Assembly (NCBI GenBank): GCA_013215055.1
Contig: JABSRQ010000016.1
Coordinates: 17,854 to 81,853, forward strand
Length of the DNA stretch: 64,000 nt
Reading direction: 5' to 3'
DNA from: Pseudomonadales bacterium
GTDB lineage: Bacteria > Pseudomonadota > Gammaproteobacteria > Pseudomonadales > DT-91
In this document: piece after piece, positions 49,523 to 59,215 of the stretch
Numbering within the stretch: position 1 is the stretch's first letter
Layout of the letters: every line of letters begins with the position of its first letter
Notes under the pieces: model-generated
What the model saw: the letters and a program-made list of their open reading frames with translations, nothing else
Told to the model about the DNA's origin: nothing
Database searches by the model: none
Translations under genes and position numbers: made by a program

Positions 49523-51197
49523 ATATCCTTTTACTGCCATCGCCGGCCAGAGGCAATTTAAACTGGCCTTGATTTTGGCTGCTATAAGCCCGGCTGTTGG
49601 TGGTGTATTAGTGAGCGGCCCTAGAGGCTCGGCAAAATCGACTCTGGCCCGAGGCCTGGCTGATGTTATGCCTGAACATGATGGGCAAAGACATAGCTTT
49701 GTTACTCTGCCTCTTGGTGCCACAGAAGAAATGTTAGTCGGCAGCCTCGATCTTCAGAAGATCATTGCCGGGCAGGAGGTAAAATTTCAGCCGGGTTTAT
49801 TAGCCAAGGCCGATGATGGCATTCTTTATGTGGATGAAGTGAATCTTCTGGCAGACAACCTGGTCGATTTATTATTGGATGTTGCTAGCAGTGGAATCAA
49901 TGTTATTGAACGTGATGGTATCAGTCACAGCCATAAAGCCGAGTTTATATTGTTGGGTACGATGAACCCTGATGAAGGTGAATTACGTCCGCAGTTACAG
50001 GATCGCTTTGGTTTATCGGTGGAATTATCTAATCAATACAGCATCGATGAACGTATGCAGATCGTCGACTTGCGGCAGCAATTTGATGGCCATCCAAAAG
50101 AATTTCTAAAAAAATATCAAACGCAGCAACAAGCCCTTAGCGCCAGCATTGAACAGGCTAGAGTTGTATTGTCTGAGATCGATTGTGATTTAAAATGTCG
50201 ACGCATGATTGCTGAACGCTGTCATGAAGCGGGTGTTGATGGCCTCAGAGCTGATATTGTCTGGTGTCATGCTGCCATTGCTCATGCTGCCTTGCAACTG
50301 CGTAAAAATGTCGGCGAAGATGATGTGTTAGCGGTAGAGGAGTTAGTCTTGGTCCATAGGCGCAAGCAGAAGTCGAGTTCTTCCAATCCTCCGCCCAATA
50401 ATTCCAGTGAACCACCGCCTTTTAAGCGACCTGAACAAAATTCTCAAGATAGCCATGATGGTGATTGGGGGGCAATGGCGCCGCAGCAACAAAATACTGC
50501 AGAGCAGGCCAGGGTCAATTTAAAAAAAACTAAGCCTAAACCTCAAGCTTTATTAGGCTTAGAGAATTCAAAAATTAAAGCCGCCAAAGGTAAAGGCCAG
50601 CTTGCAGGCGGAAGCCATCAGGGGAAGGCGCAGGGCAATAAAATTAGTTGGTTTAAGACCTTGATAGGCAGTGCCGGGCAGTGGCCTCTCAAACAGCTGC
50701 ATTATAAAAAACAACACACTGGCCAGCCGGTGTTACATTTAGTGTTATTGGATACATCGGCCTCGACCTTAAAAAATCAGTTGTTTGCCAAAGCCAAGGC
50801 GGTGATCTTGCAGATAGCAGATAGCGCTTATTTGAATCGAGAGCATCTGGCCATCGTCGGTTTCGGTAATCAAAAAGTCGAAACCTTATTGAGTAGCCGA
50901 AGAGCTCCCAAGGCTTTACGTGGTTTATTGGATTCAATCCCCGCAGCTGGAGGCACTCCGTTATTGCAGGCTTTGTCAGAAGCCCAGCGGTTACAGCGTA
51001 ACGCCTTGTCTAAGACACCGGGTTTACAGTTGAAAAGTTATATCATCACCGATGGGAAAACCACACAAACGGTAGAGTCTGCCAGTTTATTGGGTGAGAT
51101 AGCCGTTATTGATATTGAGCAATCTGCGGTTAAACGCGGTAAAGCCCGGGAAATCGCCAAAGCATTGGATGCTGAATATTATCCTTTATTAGCTTAG
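49509..51197 (+). CDS. ChlI/ChlD-like chelatase ATPase (AAA plus VWA domains)
   Basis: A 562-residue fusion. The AAA+ ATPase (about 1-300) has Walker A GPRGSAKST, Walker B GILYVDEVNLL, the arginine-finger region GELRPQLQDRFGLSVEL and the I-subunit type insert. A Pro/Gln/Lys-rich linker (about 300-390) leads to a VWA domain (about 400-562) with the MIDAS motif LLDTSAS and GGTPLL. It resembles the BchI-BchD pair of magnesium chelatase and the Pseudomonas chelatase-like genes near cobN. No CobN is seen here. It starts inside the end of cbtA. Confidence 0.85.
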   Translation: MIKFKYPFTAIAGQRQFKLALILAAISPAVGGVLVSGPRGSAKSTLARGLADVMPEHDGQRHSFVTLPLGATEEMLVGSLDLQKIIAGQEVKFQPGLLAKADDGILYVDEVNLLADNLVDLLLDVASSGINVIERDGISHSHKAEFILLGTMNPDEGELRPQLQDRFGLSVELSNQYSIDERMQIVDLRQQFDGHPKEFLKKYQTQQQALSASIEQARVVLSEIDCDLKCRRMIAERCHEAGVDGLRADIVWCHAAIAHAALQLRKNVGEDDVLAVEELVLVHRRKQKSSSSNPPPNNSSEPPPFKRPEQNSQDSHDGDWGAMAPQQQNTAEQARVNLKKTKPKPQALLGLENSKIKAAKGKGQLAGGSHQGKAQGNKISWFKTLIGSAGQWPLKQLHYKKQHTGQPVLHLVLLDTSASTLKNQLFAKAKAVILQIADSAYLNREHLAIVGFGNQKVETLLSSRRAPKALRGLLDSIPAAGGTPLLQALSEAQRLQRNALSKTPGLQLKSYIITDGKTTQTVESASLLGEIAVIDIEQSAVKRGKAREIAKALDAEYYPLLA

Positions 51198-51231
51198 CCG
51201 CTAACTTAAAAGTACAGGTCTTAGTTTCAGC

Positions 51232-51825
51232 ATGACAGATAAAAATCATAAAACCCGCATGACCAATAAAAAAGCTGTGATGGATGCAAAAATCGCCAAG
51301 GCCACCGAAGAACGTGGTGTATTGATTCTGTTAAAAGGCCCAGGTAAGGGTAAGAGCAGTTCAGCCTTTGGCACCATGGCAAGATCGGTAGGTCATGGGA
51401 AGAAATGTGCCGTGATTCAGTTTATCAAGGGACGTTCAGAGACCGGTGAATATAAACTCTTCAAAGATCATGAGTTGATCGACTGGCATATCATGGGCCA
51501 TGGTTTCACCTGGGAAACCCAGGATAAAAATCAGGACATTGCCGCCGCGCAAAAAGCCTGGGCCCTGGCCGAGAAACTTCTGCAAGACGAAACATACGAT
51601 ATGCTGATCTTTGATGAGATGAGCTATATGTTCAAATACGAATACCTAGCTGTGGCTCCTGTAGTGACAGCATTACAAAATCGGCCCAAGATGCAGAACG
51701 TCATCATCACTGGCCGCACCATGGCGACACCGTTACAAGATATTGCCGATACCATCTCGGTGATACAGGATGAACGCCATGCCTTCCGCCAAGGTGTGAA
51801 AGCGCAGAAGGGCATCGAATTTTAA
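51232..51825 (+). CDS. cobO: Cob(I)yrinic acid a,c-diamide adenosyltransferase
   Basis: A 197-residue CobO/BtuR-type enzyme that attaches the adenosyl group from ATP to cobalt. The modified P-loop GPGKGKSSSA sits at about residue 38, then QFIKGRSETGEYKLF and the DEMSYMFKYEYL block. The end (RHAFRQGVKAQKGIEF) is the conserved CobO tail. It can also salvage corrinoids. It shares a TAATG stop-start overlap with cbiA. Confidence 0.95.
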   Translation: MTDKNHKTRMTNKKAVMDAKIAKATEERGVLILLKGPGKGKSSSAFGTMARSVGHGKKCAVIQFIKGRSETGEYKLFKDHELIDWHIMGHGFTWETQDKNQDIAAAQKAWALAEKLLQDETYDMLIFDEMSYMFKYEYLAVAPVVTALQNRPKMQNVIITGRTMATPLQDIADTISVIQDERHAFRQGVKAQKGIEF

Positions 51826-53201
51826 TGTATAAATCAAAATCAGCTTTTTGCCCGGCTTTGTTTTTAGCCGCTCCGGCCTCGGGCCAGGGTAAAACAACCA
51901 TCACCGCAGCTTTGGCGCGTTTATTAACGCGCCAGGGCAAAGTGGTCAGAGTCTTTAAAACCGGCCCTGATTATCTGGATCCGCAAATTTTAGAGCAGGC
52001 TTCGGGGCAGCCAGTTGCCCAGCTGGATATGTGGATGGCCGGTGAAGACTGGTGTAAAAATCAGTTTTATCAGGCCGCTCTTGAGGCTGATCTCATTCTA
52101 GTGGAAGGTGCCATGGGCATGTTTGATGGTGAGCCCTCCAGTGCCGATTTGGCCGCCAGATTTAATATACCCATCGCCATTATCATGGATGTAAAAGGCA
52201 TGGCGCAAACAGCCGCGGCTGTGGCGATTGGCTTGGCCAATTTCCGTGATGATTATACGGTAGCCGGTTTAATTGCTAATAACTGTGGTTCGCAGCGGCA
52301 CAGGCAATTAATAGCCGATGCCTTGCCTGAATCTTTACCGCTGTTGGCGAATCTGCCTAGAAGTGAAGAGGTTGCGCTGCCCGAGCGTCACCTGGGGCTG
52401 GTACAGGCCCATGAGGTGAGAGAAGAATTGGAACGGCGCTTCGAAGCGGGTGCGGATTGGATAGAGCAGTCTGGCATTTTAGCCAGCATAGAGCAGTTAA
52501 AGCCAGTCGAATTTTTCTCCTGTGAATTAAGCGCGGTTAAACCGCTATTAGCCGGTAAAAAAATCGCCATCGCCCAGGATGCAGCCTTCAGCTTTATCTA
52601 TGCATCCAACCTGCAGTTACTGGAAGATATGGGCGCCGAACTGATCTTCTTCTCACCTATATCCGATGATCGCTTACCTGATGCGGATGCCTTCTGGTTA
52701 CCCGGAGGTTATCCGGAATTACATGCCAAGGCATTGTCTGCTAATCAGCAGATCATGGCGCAGCTGCGTACGGCTCATCAGCGCAATAAACCTATTCTAG
52801 CCGAGTGTGGTGGTTTCTTATATTGCCTGAAAAACCTGGTTGATTTGAATGACGAACAACATGTTATGGCGGGATTGATGGATGGTGAAGGGGCGATGCG
52901 TGGCAAGCGCGGTTGCCAGGGTATGCAAACGGCAGTTTTACCCGAAGGTGATGTACGCGCTCATGCGCATCACCGCTCAAGAAGTGCCGGCACTCCAGAG
53001 CCTGTGGCTTACGGTAAACGTCAGCGTCATCCCGCGCCGGGAGAGGCGATATTCAGAGTGGGTTCATTAACTGCCAGTTATTTGCATTTGTTTTTCCCCT
53101 CTAATGCGGAAGCCATTAGCGGGATTTTTTCTGCGTCTCAAATTTCAGAGACCTTGGATTCAGAAACGCTGGATTCTAAAGAGGTGAAACATGTTAGTTG
53201 A
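51825..53201 (+). CDS. cbiA: Cobyrinic acid a,c-diamide synthase
   Basis: A 458-residue amidotransferase that amidates the a and c side chains, using glutamine and ATP. The N-terminal synthetase domain has APASGQGKTTI and FKTGPDYLDP; the C-terminal glutaminase has PGGYPELHAKAL and the catalytic Cys in AECGGFLYC (C328). SYLHLFFPSN carries the conserved His. The cobO and cbiA genes overlap by one base, and its end overlaps the transporter gene by 11 bases. Confidence 0.95.
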   Translation: MYKSKSAFCPALFLAAPASGQGKTTITAALARLLTRQGKVVRVFKTGPDYLDPQILEQASGQPVAQLDMWMAGEDWCKNQFYQAALEADLILVEGAMGMFDGEPSSADLAARFNIPIAIIMDVKGMAQTAAAVAIGLANFRDDYTVAGLIANNCGSQRHRQLIADALPESLPLLANLPRSEEVALPERHLGLVQAHEVREELERRFEAGADWIEQSGILASIEQLKPVEFFSCELSAVKPLLAGKKIAIAQDAAFSFIYASNLQLLEDMGAELIFFSPISDDRLPDADAFWLPGGYPELHAKALSANQQIMAQLRTAHQRNKPILAECGGFLYCLKNLVDLNDEQHVMAGLMDGEGAMRGKRGCQGMQTAVLPEGDVRAHAHHRSRSAGTPEPVAYGKRQRHPAPGEAIFRVGSLTASYLHLFFPSNAEAISGIFSASQISETLDSETLDSKEVKHVS

Positions 53202-53922
53202 TTTTCTACCTGTCATATTTGTGGGTTTTGGCCTGGGCTTAATGCATGCCCTGGATGCCGATCACATCATGGCGGTTTCGACCTTAAGCAATACCAAACC
53301 AGGATTAAAAAGAACCTTGTTTTATAGTGCCAACTGGGCTGCCGGTCATGGTCTGGTTTTATTAGTGAGTGGATTCTTATTATTTGCCTTTGGTTTGATG
53401 ATTCCTGAATCCCTGCAGCAATTCGCCGAGGCGGGTGTAGGCGTGTTATTGATAGGCTTGGGCCTTAGCTGTTTCTGGCAATTCAGAAAAGAGAAACTGA
53501 AACTGCAGCCCCATAGTCATGGTGAGATGGTTCATACACACTGGCATGAAGATGGGCACGAAGGACGCCATGAAGAGAGCGGTGCACATTCAAGCACTCA
53601 GGATATTCCACAAAACCAGCCCTTAAAAAAAGATGATTTACACAAGCCTGTTTTTGTTGGTCTATTACATGGTCTTGCCGGCAGCGCGCCGGCACTGGCT
53701 TTGATTCCTGCGGTAGGGCAGGGCCAGGTCAGCCTGGCTCTAGCTTATCTAGCCTTATTTTCCATCGGTGTGATGTTGTCGATGGTAATTTTTGGTTTAG
53801 GTTTTGCCAATGTTCAAGGTTTTTTACAACGCCGTAACCCATGGGTTTTTGAAGCCAGTCGCAGATTATTGGCTACGTCTTCTATTGTATTTGGGGGCTA
53901 TTGGTTGTCGCAGGCCATCTAA
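53191..53922 (+). CDS. NiCoT/UreH-like nickel or cobalt transporter
   Basis: A 243-residue membrane protein. The metal signature HALDADHI (H19-x4-D24-H25) lies in the first helix region, and VGLLHGLAGSAPALALIP is the matching second-half motif. A cytoplasmic His-rich loop spans about 108-130 (HSHGEMVHTHWHEDGHEGRH). The order fits the UreH/NicO type rather than the eight-helix HoxN. Its place between cbiA and cbiD argues for cobalt as substrate. It is tightly coupled, with 3 bases to cbiD. Confidence 0.85.
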   Translation: MLVDFLPVIFVGFGLGLMHALDADHIMAVSTLSNTKPGLKRTLFYSANWAAGHGLVLLVSGFLLFAFGLMIPESLQQFAEAGVGVLLIGLGLSCFWQFRKEKLKLQPHSHGEMVHTHWHEDGHEGRHEESGAHSSTQDIPQNQPLKKDDLHKPVFVGLLHGLAGSAPALALIPAVGQGQVSLALAYLALFSIGVMLSMVIFGLGFANVQGFLQRRNPWVFEASRRLLATSSIVFGGYWLSQAI

Positions 53923-53925
53923 ATC

Positions 53926-55035
53926 ATGTGGAAGGAGAGCAGCGAAGATATTCAACCTCTACGTACCGGACTGACTACCGGCTCCTGTGCCACTGCCTGT
54001 TCTGTGGCCTGTGCGGAATTATTACTGGCAGAAAAAAAACTGGATATCGCCAGTATCACCTTGCCCAAGGGGCAGACGGTAGAGCTAACTCTCAGTGAAT
54101 GTGTGGTCACTGCTGAAGGTGCTTTTGCATCAACGATCAAAGATGCTGGTGATGATCCCGATGTCACCCACGGGGCCTTGGTCTTTGTTAATCTGATGTT
54201 AACAGAAGAACCCGGTATTAATTTTTTTGCCGGCATGGGCGTGGGTACGGTGACTAAAGAGGGCTTGTTATTAGGCGTTGGTGAGCCTGCGATTAATCCT
54301 GTGCCCAGAGCGATGATGAGCGAGCATCTGGAAGCCTTAGCGCTTCGTTACGCTTATAAAGGCGGGTTTAATGTGAGCGTTGGTGTGGAGCAGGGGGATA
54401 TGTTGGCGCAAAAAACCATGAATCCTCGTCTGGGCATCATCGGTGGATTATCGATTTTAGGCACTACGGGCATTGTCAGGCCTTTCTCCTGTTCGGCGTG
54501 GATAGCCTCTATTCATCAGGGTATCGATGTTGCGAAGGCTAATGGCATTAAACATATTGCTGCGACCACGGGAAATGCCAGTGAATTGGCGATTAAGACA
54601 CATTATGCGCTGGAAGATCAGGCCTTGATAGAAATGGGGGATTTTGTGGGTGCGGTGTTAAAACATGTGAAAAAAAACCCCATAGAAAAACTCACTATCA
54701 GTGGCGGATTTGGAAAGATCACCAAGCTCGCCAATAGCCATATGGATTTAAACAGCCGTGTATCAAAAATAGATTTTTCACACATTGCCGAGGCGGCAAA
54801 AGAGGCGGGTGCCAATAAGGTTTTACAGAAAAAAATACTGACGGCAAATACCAGCATAGAAGCGTTAAAACTCTGTGAGAAAGACGGTATTGATTTGGCT
54901 GCGGTGATCTGCAGGCAGGCATTGGCTTTTGCCCAATCCAAATTACCGGCCTCTGTGGAAGTTGAAGTCTGGGCCATCAATCGCCATGGTGACTTTGTTG
55001 GTTCCGCACTGGATGGAAGAGAGGATAAACGCTGA
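53926..55035 (+). CDS. cbiD: Cobalt-precorrin-5B C1-methyltransferase
   Basis: A 369-residue enzyme of the anaerobic route that methylates C1 during ring contraction. The start [19 protein letters not shown] is the CbiD mark; [39 protein letters not shown] and [11 protein letters not shown] are conserved blocks. It has no relative in the aerobic pathway, so it types this operon as cobalt-early. It shares a TGATG overlap with cbiJ. Confidence 0.95.
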   Translation: MWKESSEDIQPLRTGLTTGSCATACSVACAELLLAEKKLDIASITLPKGQTVELTLSECVVTAEGAFASTIKDAGDDPDVTHGALVFVNLMLTEEPGINFFAGMGVGTVTKEGLLLGVGEPAINPVPRAMMSEHLEALALRYAYKGGFNVSVGVEQGDMLAQKTMNPRLGIIGGLSILGTTGIVRPFSCSAWIASIHQGIDVAKANGIKHIAATTGNASELAIKTHYALEDQALIEMGDFVGAVLKHVKKNPIEKLTISGGFGKITKLANSHMDLNSRVSKIDFSHIAEAAKEAGANKVLQKKILTANTSIEALKLCEKDGIDLAAVICRQALAFAQSKLPASVEVEVWAINRHGDFVGSALDGREDKR

Positions 55036-55799
55036 TGTGCTTATTGATCTTGGGCGGCACCCGTGAGGCAAAAAAAATAGCTTTGCAGCTACATCAACAA
55101 GGTGTTCCGCTTATTTATAGTGTGGCGGGTTTGGTGAGGCAGCCGGATCTTCCGTGTCAAATCGTTAGTGGTGGTTTTGCCCAGTTTGGCGGTTTAATAG
55201 AATTTATCAAAGCCAATGCGGTGGCGGCAATTTTGGATGTGACACACCCCTTTGCTCAACAGATGTCAGCTACGGCTTCGCAGGCCGTTAAACAATGTGA
55301 TATCGCCTACTGGTCTTATCAGAGGCCGCAGTGGCCAGAAAAATCAGCTGATAACTGGACGTCGTTTGATGATTGGCCGACATTGCTGGCGGCGTTAAAA
55401 GACAAGAAGTCGGTGTTCATCAGTACAGGTCAGTTAAAACAAGAAGTTGTTGATGTGTTTGCCGCTCATGAGTTACAGACGCAGTTTTTACGCACGGCAA
55501 TACAGCCTACGTTAACGTTGCCTGATTCCATGTTGTGGATTCAGGCCATAGGCCCCTTTAGCGTGGTCGATGAAAAGGCTCTGTTTAAGAAACATGGCAT
55601 CGATGTGCTGGTCAGTAAGATGAGTGGTGGTGTCTCTACGCAGGCAAAAATAGATGCGGCCAGAGAATTAGGCATTCCGGTATTTATGCTGGCAAGGCCG
55701 CATCGGGAAAAAGCAGACAAAGAATTTTCAGAGTTGCATGAGTGTAAAGCGTTTGTGCTTTCCCAGTTCTCTGAGGCGATTAAAGATTCAGGATTTTAG
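55035..55799 (+). CDS. cbiJ: Cobalt-precorrin-6A reductase
   Basis: A 254-residue NAD(P)H-dependent reductase, also called CobK. The N-terminal LILGGTREAKKIALQL nucleotide fold, VSGGFAQFGGLIEFI and ILDVTHPFAQQMSATA are typical, as is KMSGGVSTQAKIDAARELG near the end. It is start-coupled to cbiD and 4 bases from cbiC. Confidence 0.93.
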   Translation: MCLLILGGTREAKKIALQLHQQGVPLIYSVAGLVRQPDLPCQIVSGGFAQFGGLIEFIKANAVAAILDVTHPFAQQMSATASQAVKQCDIAYWSYQRPQWPEKSADNWTSFDDWPTLLAALKDKKSVFISTGQLKQEVVDVFAAHELQTQFLRTAIQPTLTLPDSMLWIQAIGPFSVVDEKALFKKHGIDVLVSKMSGGVSTQAKIDAARELGIPVFMLARPHREKADKEFSELHECKAFVLSQFSEAIKDSGF

Positions 55800-55803
55800 C
55801 AGC

Positions 55804-56445
55804 ATGGCATTTGAATACGAAATAAATCCACAGGCGATAGAGCGGGAAAGCTTCAGGAAGATTCGTCAGTTAACGTCGCTGGACAGCTTTAGCGTGCATC
55901 AGCAGCAAGTCGTTATGCGCATAGTGCATAGTCTGGGTCTGCCACATCTAGCCGAGCAAGTACGCTTCAGTGATAACGCTTGTGAAAGTGGAATGGCTGC
56001 CTTGGCGCAGAACTGCAATATTCTCTGCGATGTAGAGATGGTCAAGCAGGGCATCACCAAACGCATGATTAACAAAGAGCCTCTATGTTTCTTGAACAAT
56101 GAAAAAACTGCAGAGCTTGCCAAGGCGCGTGCAGAAACTCGCTCCATGGCCGCGCTGGATTTATGGCAGGATCATATTGCAGGCAGCGTGGTGGTGATTG
56201 GTAATGCGCCTACGGCCTTGTTTAGATTGTTAGAAAAGCTGGAGACTGGTGCTGCAAAACCTGCATTAATTATCGGTATGCCGGTAGGTTTTGTTGGTGC
56301 GGCAGAATCCAAACAAACCCTATGGGATTTGCATAAGCACTTAGGCATAGAGTGTATTACCTTATTAGGCCGTGAGGGTGGGTCTGCAGTTTCTTCGGCC
56401 ACTTGCAATGCCTTGCTGCGTTGTAACCGTGGCGAGTTGTATTGA
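55804..56445 (+). CDS. cbiC: Cobalt-precorrin-8 methylmutase
   Basis: A 213-residue CbiC/CobH enzyme that moves a methyl group from C11 to C12. I chose ATG 55804 (MAFEYEINPQAIERESF); an upstream in-frame ATG lies inside cbiJ. The catalytic His is likely in VVMRIVHSLG, and VIGNAPTALFRLLEKL and GMPVGFVGAAESK are hallmarks. It ends just before the cbiET start region. Confidence 0.94.
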   Translation: MAFEYEINPQAIERESFRKIRQLTSLDSFSVHQQQVVMRIVHSLGLPHLAEQVRFSDNACESGMAALAQNCNILCDVEMVKQGITKRMINKEPLCFLNNEKTAELAKARAETRSMAALDLWQDHIAGSVVVIGNAPTALFRLLEKLETGAAKPALIIGMPVGFVGAAESKQTLWDLHKHLGIECITLLGREGGSAVSSATCNALLRCNRGELY

Positions 56446-56462
56446 TGTTATTGAAGGTGAAA

Positions 56463-57713
56463 ATGATTCATATAATTGGCTTGGGTGTTTCAGAAAAAGC
56501 AGAGCTATCATCGTCTGCCCAAGAAGCCTTGTTAGGCTCATCTGTAGTAGTAGGTTCACAGCGACAAATAGAGGTTGTTAGAAGTCTATTTTCTGAAAAG
56601 ACAGATGTTGAGTTTGTGGTCTTGCCAAAACTGGCTCAGTTAAAGGCGCTTATTGAGCAGCATGCTGAAAAAGAGATTGCTGTATTGGCGTCAGGCGATC
56701 CGCTTTTTTACGGCATAGGTCGCTGGTTTGGAAAAAGCTTTGAAGCAGAACATCTGAGTTTCTATCCGGCTGTGTCCAGTGTGCAGGCCGCTTGTCATTC
56801 TGTAGGCTGGTCTTTGCAAGATGTAGACGTATTGAGTCTGCATGGTCGGTCGCTGGATAAAATACGCACACGGCTTAAATCGAATAGCCGGCTTGCCATA
56901 TTGACGGATAAAAACAGTCAACCCGAAGACTTGGCTGAAGAATGTTGGTTAGCGGGATTTGAGCAATCCAGGATTTGGGTCTGTGAAAATTTGGGTTATC
57001 AACAAGAAAAAATAAGAGAATTTAGTGTTGTTGAATTATTAGAAGATGAATTTGAATTTGATGCACTACACGTTACGTTGATTGAAACAAAGGGTATGGG
57101 CGGTTTCTTACCTAACTTCCCTGGAATACCTGATCAGCATTTTATCACCGGTGAAGTACCCGGCAAAGGCATGATCAGTAAACGTGAAGTGCGTCTGCAA
57201 ATTCTGTCACTGATGCAACCAGCCAACGATGATGTCATCTGGGATATCGGTGCCGGCTGTGGGGGTGTTGCCGTAGAGTTAGCGTATTGGAATGAACGAG
57301 TAGCAGTTCATGCGATAGAATTTCATTCACAACGTTTAACTTACCTGAATCAAAATCGTCAACGCTTTGGGGTGGTGAGTAATCTGCATATTGTGCAAGG
57401 TAGAGCCCCCGATTGCCTTGGCGATTTACCTCTGCCCAATAAAGTTTTTATTGGTGGCAGTGATGGTGAACTTAACACTTTGCTTAATCAGGTTTGGCAG
57501 ATGCTTCCTGAAAATGGCGTGTTGGTTGCCTCCGCCGTTATGGCGTCCACCAAGAAGCAGCTGCAGGACTTTGCATTAACACTATCGGCTAAGCAAGTAG
57601 AGTGTGTGGAGCTGGCCGTTAAACGAGGCACATTAAATGAGCAGGGTGAGCTGGAGATGCAGGGCAAGTTACCGGTAGAGATTTTTAAATTTACAAAAAC
57701 AGGTGGTCTGTAA
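56463..57713 (+). CDS. cbiET: Fused cobalt-precorrin-7 methyltransferase/decarboxylase CbiET
   Basis: A 416-residue CobL-type fusion. I chose ATG 56463, which has GAAGGTG upstream; an ATG at 56445 is possible. The CbiE half (about 1-200) has IHIIGLGVSEKAEL and VLASGDPLFYGIGRW of the tetrapyrrole methylase fold. The CbiT half (about 210-416) has GMISKREVRLQILSLMQPA and the SAM motif WDIGAGCGGVAVELAY. It methylates C5 and C15 and removes the C12 acetate carboxyl. It overlaps cbiL through TAATG. Confidence 0.94.
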   Translation: MIHIIGLGVSEKAELSSSAQEALLGSSVVVGSQRQIEVVRSLFSEKTDVEFVVLPKLAQLKALIEQHAEKEIAVLASGDPLFYGIGRWFGKSFEAEHLSFYPAVSSVQAACHSVGWSLQDVDVLSLHGRSLDKIRTRLKSNSRLAILTDKNSQPEDLAEECWLAGFEQSRIWVCENLGYQQEKIREFSVVELLEDEFEFDALHVTLIETKGMGGFLPNFPGIPDQHFITGEVPGKGMISKREVRLQILSLMQPANDDVIWDIGAGCGGVAVELAYWNERVAVHAIEFHSQRLTYLNQNRQRFGVVSNLHIVQGRAPDCLGDLPLPNKVFIGGSDGELNTLLNQVWQMLPENGVLVASAVMASTKKQLQDFALTLSAKQVECVELAVKRGTLNEQGELEMQGKLPVEIFKFTKTGGL

Positions 57714-58429
57714 TGGTCGCACAATTTATCGGTGTGGGAGTAGGCCCGGGTGATCCGGAACTGATTACATTAAAAGCCGCACGTCTGATTCAGCAGGCCG
57801 ATGTCATCAGTTTTATTGCCAATGCCGACGGTGAATCCCAGGCCTGTCAGATTGCTATTGATGTGTTACAGGATGTTAAGCCGGGGCAGGAAAGAATCCC
57901 TGTTATGATGCCCATGTTTGAAGATCGAACCCCGGCCAATCAGGCTTATGATGCTGCGGCCAAGGCGATTAAATCCGCTATTAATGCGGGTAAAAAAGTG
58001 GTCTTCCTGTGTGAGGGAGACCCATTGTTTTTTGGATCCTTCGCCTATTTGTTAGAACGTCTGCGCGGCGATGTGACTACCGAGGTTGTGCCAGGCATTT
58101 CATCGGTGCATGCGGCATCGTCAGCCTTGCAACTGCCGTTGACGATGTTAAAAGAATCTTTTGCCGTGGTCAGTGGCAGGCATGATAGCGACTATTTGAT
58201 ACAGACCTTAAAAACCCATGATTCGGTAGTGATCATGAAAGCCGGCCGTTCTAGGGAAAAAATCTTATCGGCCTTAAGAGAGGCAGATCGAATCGATGAG
58301 GCGAACTATCTGGAATATATTGGCCGGGAAGCGCAGCTTATAGAGACCGATGTTGACTCCCTTCAGGGAGAGGCGGGGCCTTACTTCTCTTTATTTGTTG
58401 TGATTAAAAGCGATAGAGACAGAACATGA
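57713..58429 (+). CDS. cbiL: Cobalt-precorrin-2 C20-methyltransferase
   Basis: A 238-residue tetrapyrrole methylase with IGVGVGPGDPELITLKAARL at the start, VFLCEGDPLFFGSFAYLLERL and VVPGISSVHAASSALQLPL. CobI and CbiL share this fold; context with cbiD, cbiG and cbiX favours the cobalt-containing substrate. It shares an ATGA overlap with cbiG. Confidence 0.93.
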   Translation: MVAQFIGVGVGPGDPELITLKAARLIQQADVISFIANADGESQACQIAIDVLQDVKPGQERIPVMMPMFEDRTPANQAYDAAAKAIKSAINAGKKVVFLCEGDPLFFGSFAYLLERLRGDVTTEVVPGISSVHAASSALQLPLTMLKESFAVVSGRHDSDYLIQTLKTHDSVVIMKAGRSREKILSALREADRIDEANYLEYIGREAQLIETDVDSLQGEAGPYFSLFVVIKSDRDRT

Positions 58430-59205
58430 TTCGCATCATCGCTTTAACCGAGGCCGGTTTACGTTTGGCCCAGAAATTAAATGAACAATTAAATGCGCAG
58501 AGTGATCATGCCGAGGTCTTGTTTAAACCCAAGCCATTTGCAGAAAAAGTTCAGCAATTTTTTTCTGCAGGCGATAGCCTGATTCTGATTTGTGCAACAG
58601 GCATTGCGGTTAGAACCTTAGCGCCGGTGTTAAACAATAAACATCAGGATCCTCCGGTTCTGGTGCTGGATGAATTGGGGCAATTTGTTATCCCGCTGAT
58701 TTCCGGCCATGAAGGTGGTGCCAATGACTGGGGAAATGATATTGCTAAATTGTTAGATGCACAGCTGGTCATGACTACGGCTAAACCCTATTTAAAACCT
58801 GTTTATACCGTAGGCATGGGCTGTGAGAGAAACTGCCCTGAGCAAGAGCTAAACGCTTTGTTGATGAAGTGCCTGGCCGAGCAAGGGCTGGAACTCAATC
58901 AGATCAGCAGCGTTAATAGCATCGATATCAAGGCCGATGAAGTCGGTTTAATTGAGCTAGGGAAAAGTTTAGATCTCAGGTATCAAACCTTTGATAAAAA
59001 CGCCCTGGCGACGGTAGAGCATTTGCTCAGCACGAAGTCTGATTATATTTTTAAAACCGTAGGTGTATACGGTGTGGCAGAATCTGCAGCCTTGTTAGCC
59101 GCCCAGGAAGTGACGGGTGAAGTCGCCGAGCTGGTATTCAATAAACAAAAAACGGCAAAGGCCACCTGTGCCATTGCCAGAAGTTATCCCATTCAAGAAA
59201 AATGA
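58426..59205 (+). CDS. cbiG: Cobalt-precorrin-5A hydrolase CbiG (short form)
   Basis: A 259-residue protein that opens the delta-lactone ring. The N-terminal domain has ICATGIAVRTLAPVLNNKHQ, PPVLVLDELGQFVIPLISGHE and GGANDWGNDIA. The C-terminal CobE-like domain begins YTVGMGCERNCPEQEL. Salmonella CbiG is about 350 residues with a middle region; here the two domains follow each other closely. It is 10 bases before cbiH. Confidence 0.9.
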   Translation: MIRIIALTEAGLRLAQKLNEQLNAQSDHAEVLFKPKPFAEKVQQFFSAGDSLILICATGIAVRTLAPVLNNKHQDPPVLVLDELGQFVIPLISGHEGGANDWGNDIAKLLDAQLVMTTAKPYLKPVYTVGMGCERNCPEQELNALLMKCLAEQGLELNQISSVNSIDIKADEVGLIELGKSLDLRYQTFDKNALATVEHLLSTKSDYIFKTVGVYGVAESAALLAAQEVTGEVAELVFNKQKTAKATCAIARSYPIQEK

Positions 59206-59215
59206 AGTGAGAAGT

